DNA from: Pedobacter polaris
GTDB taxonomy: Bacteria > Bacteroidota > Bacteroidia > Sphingobacteriales > Sphingobacteriaceae
Direction of reading: 5' to 3'
NCBI RefSeq assembly: GCF_005116505.1
Contig: NZ_SWBR01000001.1
Span: forward strand, 186,001 to 250,000
Length of the DNA: 64,000 bases
A program made the position numbers and the translations under genes. This document shows positions 27,636 to 35,587 of the stretch, in pieces. The notes beneath the pieces are model-generated. The model saw only the letters and a program-made list of their open reading frames with translations, made no database searches and was not told the DNA's origin. Positions within the stretch are counted from its first letter, which is position 1, and every line of letters begins with the position of its first letter.

Positions 27636-29444
27636 ATGAAGAGATTATTTTTGATTTTGCTTTTGTGTTCTTCATTTTTTGCCGGTTATGCGCAAGATAA
27701 TATAGATGAAGCGCTGGCATATCAATATTATCAACAAGCTGATTATGAGAAAGCGGTTGTATTATTAGAGAAGTTATTTAATAATACAAAAAACGATGCT
27801 TACTTCGATTTGTATTTCACGGCACTTATTAAAATTAAAAAATATGCCGAAGCAGAAAACATGCTCAAGAAGCTCATTAAGCAGTTCCCTCAAAAAACCA
27901 CTTATGTTGTAGCACTTGGTAGAGTGTATCAAGAAAATGGCCGAACTGCAGAAGCAAATAAGATTTTTCAAGAAGCCATAAATAATACACCAAAAGACGA
28001 AACTAAATTTAGAGATTTAGCAAACAGCTTTTATAGGTTCGAAGCTTATGATAAAGCAATAACTGTTTTTCTACAGGCTAGGAAATTATTTGGCGATGAA
28101 CAGCTATTTAATTTTGAATTGTTAAGTATCTATCGATTTAAAAAAGACAAGCAGATGCTAATACAAGAATATGTGAATGTATTAGCAAGTACACCACAAC
28201 TTTTGCCACAAGCCCAAAGCGTTTTAGCTGCTGTTTTTGAAGACAATAATGACTATCAATTATTGCAAACTGCTTTGTTAAAAAAAATCCAAAAGGAACC
28301 TCAAACAGAAATTTACACAGAACTTTTAATTTGGCAATATATCCAACAACAAGATTATGAAATGGCTTTAAGGCAATTAATTGCCCAAGATAAGCGTACT
28401 AAAGGCGATGGTAGTTTTATATATAACACTGCAAATACTTTTGCTGCAAATAAAGCTTATACAACAGCCATTAAAGCTTTTGAATATTTGTTAACTAAAG
28501 GGCCAACAAGTGAATTATACTTGCCTGCTAAGGCAGAACTTGTGAATGTTAAATATGAACTGGTAATAGCTGGCAAATTTGAAAAGCAAGCTATACAAGC
28601 ATTGGCAGATGAATATCAAGATATTTTAACAAAATATGGGAAAACCAGACAAACGCTATTTGCATTAAGAAAATTAGCCTACTTACAAGCCTATTATTTA
28701 AATGATCTTAAAAAAGCAGAGGCAACTTTAGAGCAAGGATTACTCGTTCCTCAGGTCTCTCAAGTAGAAATAGGTCAGATAAAAATGGATTTAGGCGACA
28801 TTTACATTTTAACAAAACAGCCTTGGGAAGCGATTTTAGTTTATGAGCAAGTTTCCAAACAGTTCGAAAATCAAGCTATTGGCAATGAAGCAAAATTTCG
28901 CTCAGCTAGATTGTCTTTTTACCAAGGAAATTTTGATTACGCTAAATCTCAGGCTGACGTTTTAAAAACAGCAACAACACAATTAATTGCGAATGATGCC
29001 ATTAATTTAAGTCTGTTAATTTCTGATAATTTACAAACCTCTAATGATAGTCTTGCATTAAAAATGTATGCAGATGCAGAAATGTTGCAATTTATGAATT
29101 TGTCTTCCCAGGCTTTAGTTAAATTAGATAGCATTGATATTGCTTATCCAAAAAATAGTTTAGCTGATGATATTTTAATAGCAAAGTCTAAAATTTACAT
29201 CAAGACTAGCGAATTAAGTAAAGCAGTAGAAGTACTTAAGAACTTAATTGCCAACCATAACGATAGTATTTGGACAGATGATGCATTATTTACATTAGCA
29301 GATATCTTAGAAAAGAAATTGAATAACCCAGAAGAGGCCAAAAAACTATATCAGCAATTGATGAATGATTATCCAGGAAGTATGTTTAATGCTGAGGCTC
29401 GTAAACGCTTTAGAAACATACGGGGCGATAATTTAGGTACATAA
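27636..29444 (+). CDS. Exported tetratricopeptide-repeat protein
   Basis: A 602-residue protein with a signal peptide (MKRLFLILLLCSSFFAGYAQ) followed by TPR-type helical repeats along its whole length, e.g. AYQYYQQADYEKAVVLLEKLF, KYAEAENMLKKLIKQFP and SELSKAVEVLKNLI. I start at ATG 27636 because it begins the signal peptide; an ATG at 27579 would add 19 residues in front. TPR proteins are scaffolds; in Bacteroidota many are periplasmic or outer-membrane associated, but no partner is visible. It diverges from the S9 operon. Confidence 0.9.
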   Translation: MKRLFLILLLCSSFFAGYAQDNIDEALAYQYYQQADYEKAVVLLEKLFNNTKNDAYFDLYFTALIKIKKYAEAENMLKKLIKQFPQKTTYVVALGRVYQENGRTAEANKIFQEAINNTPKDETKFRDLANSFYRFEAYDKAITVFLQARKLFGDEQLFNFELLSIYRFKKDKQMLIQEYVNVLASTPQLLPQAQSVLAAVFEDNNDYQLLQTALLKKIQKEPQTEIYTELLIWQYIQQQDYEMALRQLIAQDKRTKGDGSFIYNTANTFAANKAYTTAIKAFEYLLTKGPTSELYLPAKAELVNVKYELVIAGKFEKQAIQALADEYQDILTKYGKTRQTLFALRKLAYLQAYYLNDLKKAEATLEQGLLVPQVSQVEIGQIKMDLGDIYILTKQPWEAILVYEQVSKQFENQAIGNEAKFRSARLSFYQGNFDYAKSQADVLKTATTQLIANDAINLSLLISDNLQTSNDSLALKMYADAEMLQFMNLSSQALVKLDSIDIAYPKNSLADDILIAKSKIYIKTSELSKAVEVLKNLIANHNDSIWTDDALFTLADILEKKLNNPEEAKKLYQQLMNDYPGSMFNAEARKRFRNIRGDNLGT

Positions 29445-29447
29445 TCT

Positions 29448-29455
29448 TATCTTTG
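29448..29455 (+). promoter_or_regulatory. -7 element TATCTTTG immediately before the DUF4286 gene
   Basis: TATCTTTG sits four bases (CCCT) before the ATG at 29460, the same spacing as at hemW. The mRNA would be leaderless or nearly so. Confidence 0.55.
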
Positions 29456-29459
29456 CCCT

Positions 29460-29762
29460 ATGTTATTATACAATGTTACCGTAATTATAGAAGAAACAGC
29501 AGCTGATGAATGGTTGCAGTGGATGAAAGACATTCATATTCCGGAAGTAATGGCAACTGGAAAATTTGTTTCTAATCGTTTGCTAAAAGTATTAGATTCA
29601 CCTAATGAGGGCGTTACCTATTGCACCCAATATGTAGCAGAAAACCTGACAGACTATAATGATTACCAACAAAATCATGCTCCTGCATTGCAGTCAGAAT
29701 TACAAAGTAAATTCGAAAACAAACTAGTTGCCTTTCGCACGTTAATGGAATTTGTTGCATAA
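29460..29762 (+). CDS. DUF4286 family protein
   Basis: A 100-residue cytoplasmic protein. The N-terminal MLLYNVTVIIEETAADEWLQWMKDIHIPEVMATG and the closing ENKLVAFRTLMEF fit DUF4286, a small ferredoxin-like-fold family of unknown function common in Bacteroidota. It overlaps the rfbC start by one base (TAATG), so translation of the two is coupled. Confidence 0.9.
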   Translation: MLLYNVTVIIEETAADEWLQWMKDIHIPEVMATGKFVSNRLLKVLDSPNEGVTYCTQYVAENLTDYNDYQQNHAPALQSELQSKFENKLVAFRTLMEFVA

Positions 29763-30316
29763 TGAATATTATAGAAACGCCCCTAGAAGGCCTTTTAGTA
29801 ATCGAACCAAAAATTTGGGAAGATAGTAGAGGTTATTTTTATGAAAGCTTTAGTGCCCGAGAATTTGCAGCAGCAGACATAAACGCTGTATTTGTTCAGG
29901 ACAATCAATCCTTTTCTCAAAAAGGAACACTCCGTGGCTTACATGCACAGGCTCCGCCATTTGCTCAAGGTAAACTGGTTCGTGTAATTCAAGGAAGTGC
30001 ATTAGATGTAGCTGTAGATATTAGAAAGCATTCTGTTACCTACGGACAATACTTTTCACTAGAGTTAACTGGAGAAAACCACAAACAAATGTGGATACCT
30101 CCTGGATTCTTACATGGCTTTATAACATTACAAGACGATACCATTTTCACTTATAAAGTAACCAATTACTATGATAAAAACTCTGAAATTGGTGTAATGT
30201 GGAATGACCCAACTATAAATATCAATTGGACGGCACATATTGCTGAAAGCGACCTTTTACTTTCAGATAAAGATTTAGTGCTTGAAGCCTTCAGCTCTTT
30301 TCAAAGTCCATTTTAA
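29762..30316 (+). CDS. rfbC: dTDP-4-dehydrorhamnose 3,5-epimerase
   Basis: RmlC/RfbC performs the double epimerisation step in dTDP-L-rhamnose synthesis for cell-surface polysaccharides. The 184-residue cupin shows FYESFSAREF, VQDNQSFSQKGTLRGLHAQ with the catalytic His, GKLVRVIQGSALDVAVDIR with the conserved Lys, MWIPPGFLHGF, and the Tyr-containing YKVTNYYDKNSEIGVMWNDP. The usual RGLHYQ is RGLHAQ here, a change next to the His. No rfbA, rfbB or rfbD is in the window, so this gene lies apart from the rest of its pathway. Confidence 0.93.
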   Translation: MNIIETPLEGLLVIEPKIWEDSRGYFYESFSAREFAAADINAVFVQDNQSFSQKGTLRGLHAQAPPFAQGKLVRVIQGSALDVAVDIRKHSVTYGQYFSLELTGENHKQMWIPPGFLHGFITLQDDTIFTYKVTNYYDKNSEIGVMWNDPTININWTAHIAESDLLLSDKDLVLEAFSSFQSPF

Positions 30317-30321
30317 TAAAG

Positions 30322-30392
30322 TTTGTCATTCCGGCTTTGGAAGAATCTATTAGTTGATTAAATAGATTCTTCGCTTTGCTCAGAATGACAAA
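30322..30392. repeat. Dispersed inverted repeat (MITE-like hairpin), copy A
   Basis: A 71-base imperfect palindrome between convergent rfbC and the OmpA-family gene. Its ends are TTTGTCATTC (30322-30331) and GAATGACAAA (30383-30392), and its inner arms carry GAATCTA/TAGATTC. A second copy lies at 63123-63200; the left 28 bases of the two differ at only two positions. It fills the whole gap, so it may also act as a two-way terminator. Confidence 0.85.
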
Positions 30393-30401
30393 TCAGTAAA
30401 A

Positions 30402-31244
30402 CTATTGCTTAATCAAGTCGTACAATTCATCTAATTTTGGTGAAAGTACAATTTCAATTCTACGGTTCTTGCTACGGTTTTCTGCATTTGTATTTGGGCC
30501 TAAAGGTTGAAACTCTCCCTTACCGGTAGCCGTCATTCTTACACTTTCTACTTTTTGCTCTTGCGTTAAAAAACGAACAACAGATGTAGAACGAAGCACA
30601 CTTAAATCCCAATTATCTTTAATCTGTCCAAGATTATTAATCTTTTGAGAGTCTGTATGCCCTTCAACGGCAATATTAATTTCAGGTTGTTGTTTCAATA
30701 CTGTAGCAAGCTGAGTTAAAGCTTGCTTACCCTTTTCATCAATAATTATACTTCCGGATGGGAAAAGTAATTTATCAGTTAAAGAAACATATACTTTACC
30801 ATTTTTAATTTCAACCGTTAATCCATTTTTTGTAAAGCCTAATAATGCTTCTTGTAATTTAGCTTTAAGCTGATTTGTAGCTGCATCCCTTTTCTTTAAA
30901 ATCTCTTCAACTTCTTTTAAACGTTGCTCACGCTTCTTTAAATCTTCAGAAAGTTTGTTAATTTCTGTAGAACTATTGCTACGTAACTTAGTGTAATTAG
31001 CATCCATAGCTTCGTACTTCTCTTTAAGATCAGCTATTTGACCATTTAAATTAGCAGTATCAGTTTTTAGGCGGGTTAATCTAGCATCCAGGCTTTCATT
31101 ATTTAACTGAGCTTCTGTCCAACCAGTATTTAAGGAATCTTGTTTTGCAAGTAATGCCTTATATTTTTTAGGAGATAAAATCACACATGAACTTAGTGCA
31201 GAAATAAACAGGGCAACAAAAAATAAAAAATAAATTCTCTTCAT
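30402..31244 (-). CDS. OmpA-family peptidoglycan-binding lipoprotein
   Basis: A 280-residue exported protein: lipoprotein-type signal (FLFFVALFISALSSC), a coiled coil at about residues 30-130 (ARLTRLKTDTANLNGQIADLKEKYEAMD region and Glu/Lys-rich heptads), then an OmpA-C domain. That domain has the peptidoglycan-binding pattern: IAVEGHTDSQKI, NWDLSVLRSTSVVRFL, RMTATGKGEFQPLG and NRSKNRRIEIVLSPK, with the conserved Asp and Arg. It lies two bases after the DUF2461 gene and probably shares its transcript. Confidence 0.93.
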   Translation of the reverse strand: MKRIYFLFFVALFISALSSCVILSPKKYKALLAKQDSLNTGWTEAQLNNESLDARLTRLKTDTANLNGQIADLKEKYEAMDANYTKLRSNSSTEINKLSEDLKKREQRLKEVEEILKKRDAATNQLKAKLQEALLGFTKNGLTVEIKNGKVYVSLTDKLLFPSGSIIIDEKGKQALTQLATVLKQQPEINIAVEGHTDSQKINNLGQIKDNWDLSVLRSTSVVRFLTQEQKVESVRMTATGKGEFQPLGPNTNAENRSKNRRIEIVLSPKLDELYDLIKQ

Positions 31245-31246
31245 AA

Positions 31247-31909
31247 TTATACAGTAGTGGCTTTTCTCAAAAATAGAACAAATGGTTGGATAGTAGCAAA
31301 AGCAGTTATTAACTTATTAACGATTGTAGGTTTAAAAAATTCTGAAACGGCTATAGGATAGATAGCAATAAAGCTTTTTAGTTTTAAAAGATCAATTTGT
31401 GGGTGTTCCACATCATAACCTTTAGGTGCTTTTTTTAATTTATCTTCTTCGCTAAGCTTATATAGCTGTTTAAATTCTTTGGCATCAATAATATCTAAAA
31501 ATTCCGAAGTACTGTAATCAATCTCCTCCCTAATCTTTTTCAACACGGCTGCTTCTGGTTGCCAAAAGCCCACACCAAAAAAGCAATTTTCAGGTTGCAA
31601 ATGAAGGTAATAACTTGGTGTATTAGGTCCATAACCTTTTACATCAAATGCAATACCGTAGTTCTTTTTATAAGGATCTTTATTCTTACTAAAGCGAACG
31701 TCTCTATAAATACGCATTAGCGCTTTTTTAGGCTCGATATCAGCTGAATATTGGGGATCTATGGCCGAAAGTTCTTTAATCAGCTTTGCTATAAATGGAA
31801 ATAAATCAGCTTTTGCTTCTTCGTATAATTGTTTGTTTTCGGCAAACCATTCACGATTATTATTTGCTGCTACTAGATTTAAAAAATTGAAAGTCTCTTT
31901 TTTTAACAT
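31247..31909 (-). CDS. DUF2461 domain protein
   Basis: A 220-residue cytoplasmic protein. FLNLVAANNNREWFAENKQLYEEAKADLFPF, RIYRDVRFSKNKDPYKKNYG and YYLHLQPENCFFGVGFWQP are the signature blocks of DUF2461 (TIGR02453), of unknown function. The C-terminus after KPTIVNKLI looks slightly unusual (LFLRKATTV), but length is normal. The gap to DUF983 upstream holds word-like low-complexity sequence. Confidence 0.92.
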   Translation of the reverse strand: MLKKETFNFLNLVAANNNREWFAENKQLYEEAKADLFPFIAKLIKELSAIDPQYSADIEPKKALMRIYRDVRFSKNKDPYKKNYGIAFDVKGYGPNTPSYYLHLQPENCFFGVGFWQPEAAVLKKIREEIDYSTSEFLDIIDAKEFKQLYKLSEEDKLKKAPKGYDVEHPQIDLLKLKSFIAIYPIAVSEFFKPTIVNKLITAFATIQPFVLFLRKATTV

Positions 31910-31928
31910 ATTTAAAGAATTTGAATTT

Positions 31929-31966
31929 GGTCAATGGTCTATGGACTATAGTCCAATGGCTATCGA
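31929..31966 (-). repeat. Word-like low-complexity leader before DUF2461
   Basis: On the minus strand this reads as short phrases such as CATTGG, ACTATAGTCC and ATAGACCATTGACCAAATT. The phrase ATTGACCAAAT recurs exactly at 60691-60701 on the same strand, in another operon leader. It looks like diverged slippage sequence rather than a defined binding site. Confidence 0.45.
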
Positions 31967-32361
31967 CTAATATCATAATCTGCATTATATTTTATTTTAG
32001 GAGATAATAAATGCAATAAAATGATACGTGAATATCGATAATTTAAAGGCGATAACAAAAGTGAGGTTAAAAAAATGACTCCCACATATAACCAAAGCGA
32101 ATCAAAATCTAACCTGCCACCTGATAGATAATAAGTAGCGAAACCCATGGAAATCATTTCTATCATGTTCATGGCGTAACTTACATACATTGCCGCATAA
32201 AAATAACCTGGTTCAATTTCAAACCTTTGGTTGCAATGGGCACATTTATAATTGGTACGTTGAATGTTAAAACCGTAAGTGTTTCCTGTAAAAATGTCGC
32301 CCCTTCTGCATTGTGGGCATTTACCTTTTACAATGGCATACAATTTAGATGTTTTCTTCAT
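31960..32361 (-). CDS. DUF983 family zinc-ribbon membrane protein
   Basis: A 133-residue protein with an N-terminal double CxxC zinc ribbon (KCPQCRRGD and YKCAHCNQRFE) and then two membrane helices around residues 55-77 and 85-108. The GYFYAAMYVSYAMNM stretch is typical of DUF983, a family often near cytochrome oxidase genes; here the oxidase operon is 11 kb away. It follows the small CxxC membrane protein by 23 bases. Confidence 0.92.
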   Translation of the reverse strand: MKKTSKLYAIVKGKCPQCRRGDIFTGNTYGFNIQRTNYKCAHCNQRFEIEPGYFYAAMYVSYAMNMIEMISMGFATYYLSGGRLDFDSLWLYVGVIFLTSLLLSPLNYRYSRIILLHLLSPKIKYNADYDISR

Positions 32362-32384
32362 GGTATGACAAGGCAGCTGTTAAA

Positions 32385-32645
32385 CTAGTTGCTTGTATTA
32401 AGCGAAGTTGATGTTACCTTTTTACGGTAGTTTCTGTACCATAAAACACCTATCCCTGCAATTAGCAAGTAAGGAATGGCTAACAGATATAAAATACCAG
32501 AGTTTAATCCTTTGCCTTGTGTATTTCCATTCTTTGTACCTTGCTCTGCACTAATGGTACACATAGAACATTGTGCTTTAACTTGAGGCGCAACAGCAAA
32601 AGTAGAAACAAGGATAAATAAAATCAGTACTAGCTTCTTGAACAT
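32385..32645 (-). CDS. Small exported membrane protein with CxxC
   Basis: An 86-residue protein: cleavable-looking N-terminal segment ending KAQ, then CSMC directly after the predicted cleavage site, a Gly/Asn-rich linker, and one helix (LYLLAIPYLLIAGIGVLWY) with a basic cytoplasmic tail. So CxxC would face the periplasm, anchored by the C-terminal helix. I do not recognise a named family. A CxxC in this position could bind metal or exchange disulfides (inference). The start ATG is four bases after a TATCTTTG element, and DUF983 follows it. Confidence 0.8.
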   Translation of the reverse strand: MFKKLVLILFILVSTFAVAPQVKAQCSMCTISAEQGTKNGNTQGKGLNSGILYLLAIPYLLIAGIGVLWYRNYRKKVTSTSLNTSN

Positions 32646-32649
32646 GGTA

Positions 32650-32657
32650 CAAAGATA
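32650..32657 (-). promoter_or_regulatory. -7 element TATCTTTG immediately before the CxxC membrane protein gene
   Basis: The minus strand reads TATCTTTG, four bases (TACC) before the ATG at 32645. Identical octamer and spacing occur at hemW and at the DUF4286 gene. Confidence 0.55.
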
Positions 32658-32696
32658 GGGATAATTTTAAGTTGAGTTTTAAAATTTGTGTCATAA

Positions 32697-32724
32697 AAAA
32701 ACCTCTGTTAATACCAGAGGTTTT
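32697..32724. terminator. Intrinsic terminator upstream of the CxxC-DUF983 operon
   Basis: AAAACCTCTG at 32698-32707 pairs with CAGAGGTTTT at 32715-32724. Read on the minus strand it runs into seven T, so it ends transcripts from the lipoprotein gene at 32873. The 148 bases between that stop codon and the hairpin show nothing else I recognise. Confidence 0.85.
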
Positions 32725-32872
32725 AATTTTAATGTAACCCATTAGGATTAACATTATATTTCGGGTAATATGATAGTACTTTTAAATATTAAAACAGTTC
32801 CATTTGGAGAATTCATAATAATACGTGATACTAAGTTTTTAAACGAGTGTGAATAATGCTTATTAAACATTA

Positions 32873-33964
32873 CTAAATACCCAATACTGTCTTTATCTTT
32901 CCATTTTCTATTTCAATTAAGTAATTGTTTTTTTGAAAATCGTTAGGATGATTAATTGGCAAATAATAATAACCATTTGGAACATGGCTAGCCATACTTG
33001 AATTGGTGAAAAATTCTTCTGTACTAGAATGATAATAAACTGAAGTTTGATTTGGTTCAAGACTAGGGACAGGAGCTGTTGGGCCACCAACACCAGGCGT
33101 TGCTGGCATTAAAGTAGATAAGTCCGTTACATAATACATAAGGTTAGTATTAGCATCGATTTGTATAGTTACAGTAACTGGATTAAAAGGGCCTGTTGTA
33201 ATTGATTGATTTGGGTAATTATCAGCCCCCATCAAAGTGAAACCCTTCGAATATTTCACTATAGGATAGGTTACATATTCATTGGTGTTTTTTGCTATAA
33301 AACTGTTGTAAAAATCAGAAGTCATCGCGTATTTACCGGATAAGATTTCTATTGCATGATAAATATAAGATTCTGTTGGATCATAATTTCCATGATAACC
33401 TTGAGTTAAATACATATTACTATAGCCTAAATCATTAATCGCCTTCGATATAGCTAACATTTTCTCGATATAATTACTATAAGTTGCATTTGTTGTATTA
33501 ACATAATCTAAAGCTTCAATTAGTATATCAAAATAATTTGTGCTTGTGCCAAAATAATATGTTCCCTTTAAGAAATTCAGCACATCAGCAGGATCCGTAT
33601 AAATAGCGATTGGAAGGGGTCCATTTGGTGGGGCTGGAACCTCTTGTAAATTTCGTATATTACGACTGTCGGCAAATATAACTGTTCCACAATTATCTAA
33701 TGCGTTATAACCTGCATTCATTGAAGCAACGAAGTACTGATTTGTTAAATTGTTAGGAACTGCAGCAGACTGTCTCATATAATTAAAATTTTCAACTATG
33801 AAATTATCATAACAACTATTACCTGAACTGTTGAGTGACGTTTTCTTAAAATCTAAATCTTCAGTTTTTAAATTTCCACTACCATCTACACTATTAAAAG
33901 TATTCTCTTTTTTACAAGAAAACAATAGCAATAAAGCGAATGAGATTACATAAATTTTTTTCAT
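32873..33964 (-). CDS. Unknown lipoprotein
   Basis: A 363-residue protein with a clear lipoprotein signal (KIYVISFALLLLFSC followed by KKEN). I do not recognise a family. The mature part is rich in Asn, Tyr and Thr; it includes a short Pro-rich stretch (EVPAPPNGPLPIAIYTDPAD) and another (MPATPGVGGPTAPVPSLEP). Lacking catalytic signatures, it may be a surface binding protein. It lies 3' of the SusCD locus on the same strand, but a strong terminator at 34193-34220 separates them, so it is a separate transcript with its promoter in the 272-base gap 33965-34236, where I see no TAnnTTTG match. Confidence 0.75.
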   Translation of the reverse strand: MKKIYVISFALLLLFSCKKENTFNSVDGSGNLKTEDLDFKKTSLNSSGNSCYDNFIVENFNYMRQSAAVPNNLTNQYFVASMNAGYNALDNCGTVIFADSRNIRNLQEVPAPPNGPLPIAIYTDPADVLNFLKGTYYFGTSTNYFDILIEALDYVNTTNATYSNYIEKMLAISKAINDLGYSNMYLTQGYHGNYDPTESYIYHAIEILSGKYAMTSDFYNSFIAKNTNEYVTYPIVKYSKGFTLMGADNYPNQSITTGPFNPVTVTIQIDANTNLMYYVTDLSTLMPATPGVGGPTAPVPSLEPNQTSVYYHSSTEEFFTNSSMASHVPNGYYYLPINHPNDFQKNNYLIEIENGKIKTVLGI

Positions 33965-34192
33965 AATTTTTTGATTAAACTATTAATTATTAGTCTATTA
34001 TAATATTAGAAAGATTTCGAAGATTTGTAAATAAAAATTAGTTCAATAAACTGTGGTTACATTATTCATAAAAATAACCACCTAAAACGACACCACCAAG
34101 AAAGTAAAAATTTATAACATTTTACGACAATAAGTACACATAATGAGAAACTTGATAATCAGCAACTATATTTATTAGAATATATGTCATAA

Positions 34193-34220
34193 AAACCCTT
34201 ACTTTTTAAGGTAAGGGTTT
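34193..34220 (-). terminator. Terminator of the SusCD operon
   Basis: AAACCCTTAC at 34193-34202 pairs perfectly with GTAAGGGTTT at 34211-34220. Read on the minus strand a T run follows. It lies 17 bases after the DUF4302 stop codon. Confidence 0.9.
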
Positions 34221-34236
34221 AAAATTAAAGTTTCAT

Positions 34237-35583
34237 TTACAAGCTTAAGCTGCCATAATAATATGCTGTTGGATCGGCGACTTGATATAATCCGCCTATA
34301 CTTATTGTATTTGCAGGATCTGTCGATGATACCCAATCAATTTTAAAAGGACCACTTAAAAAGAAATTCTTAACACCATCATATTCAGTTCCTCTTGCCG
34401 TCCAATTACCATCGTATACCGGATTACTCAAAGTTATCACATCATTATTAATTGAATAATTGAAGGTTGCATTTGCAACAAATGTCGATGTTCCATTATT
34501 GGGACTAACAGATAATGTAGCTGTCGTGGAATTTGTAAGTGTAAACGAGATTGAAACAATTGTTCTTTTTGGAGATAGTGCACCTAATCTCGTCACTAAT
34601 GCCTGAAACACATCATTAAATTTCGAATTAACTCCTGTTGGCAATGAAGATCCAATTGAAATCTTTTTAAAGGTTCCATTATATTTAAACAATAAGTAAA
34701 GCGGGGTTAGTGGAATTGGATTACTTTTTACAATATATTCCTTCCCTGCTTTATCGTAAAAAGCTAAAGTGCTTGCATCTTTCCATAAAATTTTCACAAA
34801 AGTTATACCATTAAACACCAAACCTCCACCTAGTATATCTGCTCCATCTAATTTAAATGCAAACTTTGCCACTCCTGCTGCAGTACTAACTCCATCCGCT
34901 AAGATACCAGAGAAATTAATTCTTTTGCCAGTAACTAAAGTATTATTGAAGTCAAGCGACATGCCTACTTTTAAAGTTGAATTGCCAAATGTATATTCGA
35001 TATAGGGATTTTTAGTATTTGTAAAAAAAGCTTTAAACTTATCAATAGCAGTTTTATAACCACCACCTTCATAAAGTGTTTTTTGTGAGGCTGTAGCTTT
35101 AACCAAAACTAATGGTTGTCCATACTTTTTGCCTGTGAAAAATATACTATCTGTCGTTGATCTATTATGACGAAATTCTACATCGCTCTTATAGCCAGTT
35201 GCAGCTGCTCCTCCAAATACAGATGGAGTAGGGTCAACTAAAAGTGAAATATAATTAAATGTATCAAAAATAAGTTCCGTCCCTAATACGGTTTTTAACC
35301 TATAGGTAGAAGTAGCAGGTGTACCAATAGAAGTAATATTAAGGTCACCCATCATCTTAACATTTTCATTTTCATCAAAAGACATATAGAACCCATAACC
35401 ACCACCTGCAAAAGTTGGCAAGGTAGCTATCCAACCACTGGGAGAACTTAGCAAAGCTGATCTTACCTCGGCAATAGATTGGCCAAGACGTTCTTCAGGT
35501 TTTTTATCAAAAACTTCAATGTCAGATTTCTTACAGCTAGCTAAAGCAATAAGCACTGTAAATAATATAAATAATTTTTTCAT
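34237..35583 (-). CDS. DUF4302 family lipoprotein
   Basis: A 448-residue lipoprotein (KLFILFTVLIALASC, then KKSD). The start of the mature protein, KPEERLGQSIAEVRSALLSSPSGWIATLP, followed by GGYGFYMSFDENENVKMMGD, is the DUF4302 hallmark. These proteins are encoded at SusCD-type loci and are taken to be surface ligand-binding lipoproteins in the SusE/F position; the ligand is unknown. It is the last gene of the operon, four bases after the zinc metallohydrolase. Confidence 0.87.
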   Translation of the reverse strand: MKKLFILFTVLIALASCKKSDIEVFDKKPEERLGQSIAEVRSALLSSPSGWIATLPTFAGGGYGFYMSFDENENVKMMGDLNITSIGTPATSTYRLKTVLGTELIFDTFNYISLLVDPTPSVFGGAAATGYKSDVEFRHNRSTTDSIFFTGKKYGQPLVLVKATASQKTLYEGGGYKTAIDKFKAFFTNTKNPYIEYTFGNSTLKVGMSLDFNNTLVTGKRINFSGILADGVSTAAGVAKFAFKLDGADILGGGLVFNGITFVKILWKDASTLAFYDKAGKEYIVKSNPIPLTPLYLLFKYNGTFKKISIGSSLPTGVNSKFNDVFQALVTRLGALSPKRTIVSISFTLTNSTTATLSVSPNNGTSTFVANATFNYSINNDVITLSNPVYDGNWTARGTEYDGVKNFFLSGPFKIDWVSSTDPANTISIGGLYQVADPTAYYYGSLSL

Positions 35584-35587
35584 ATTC

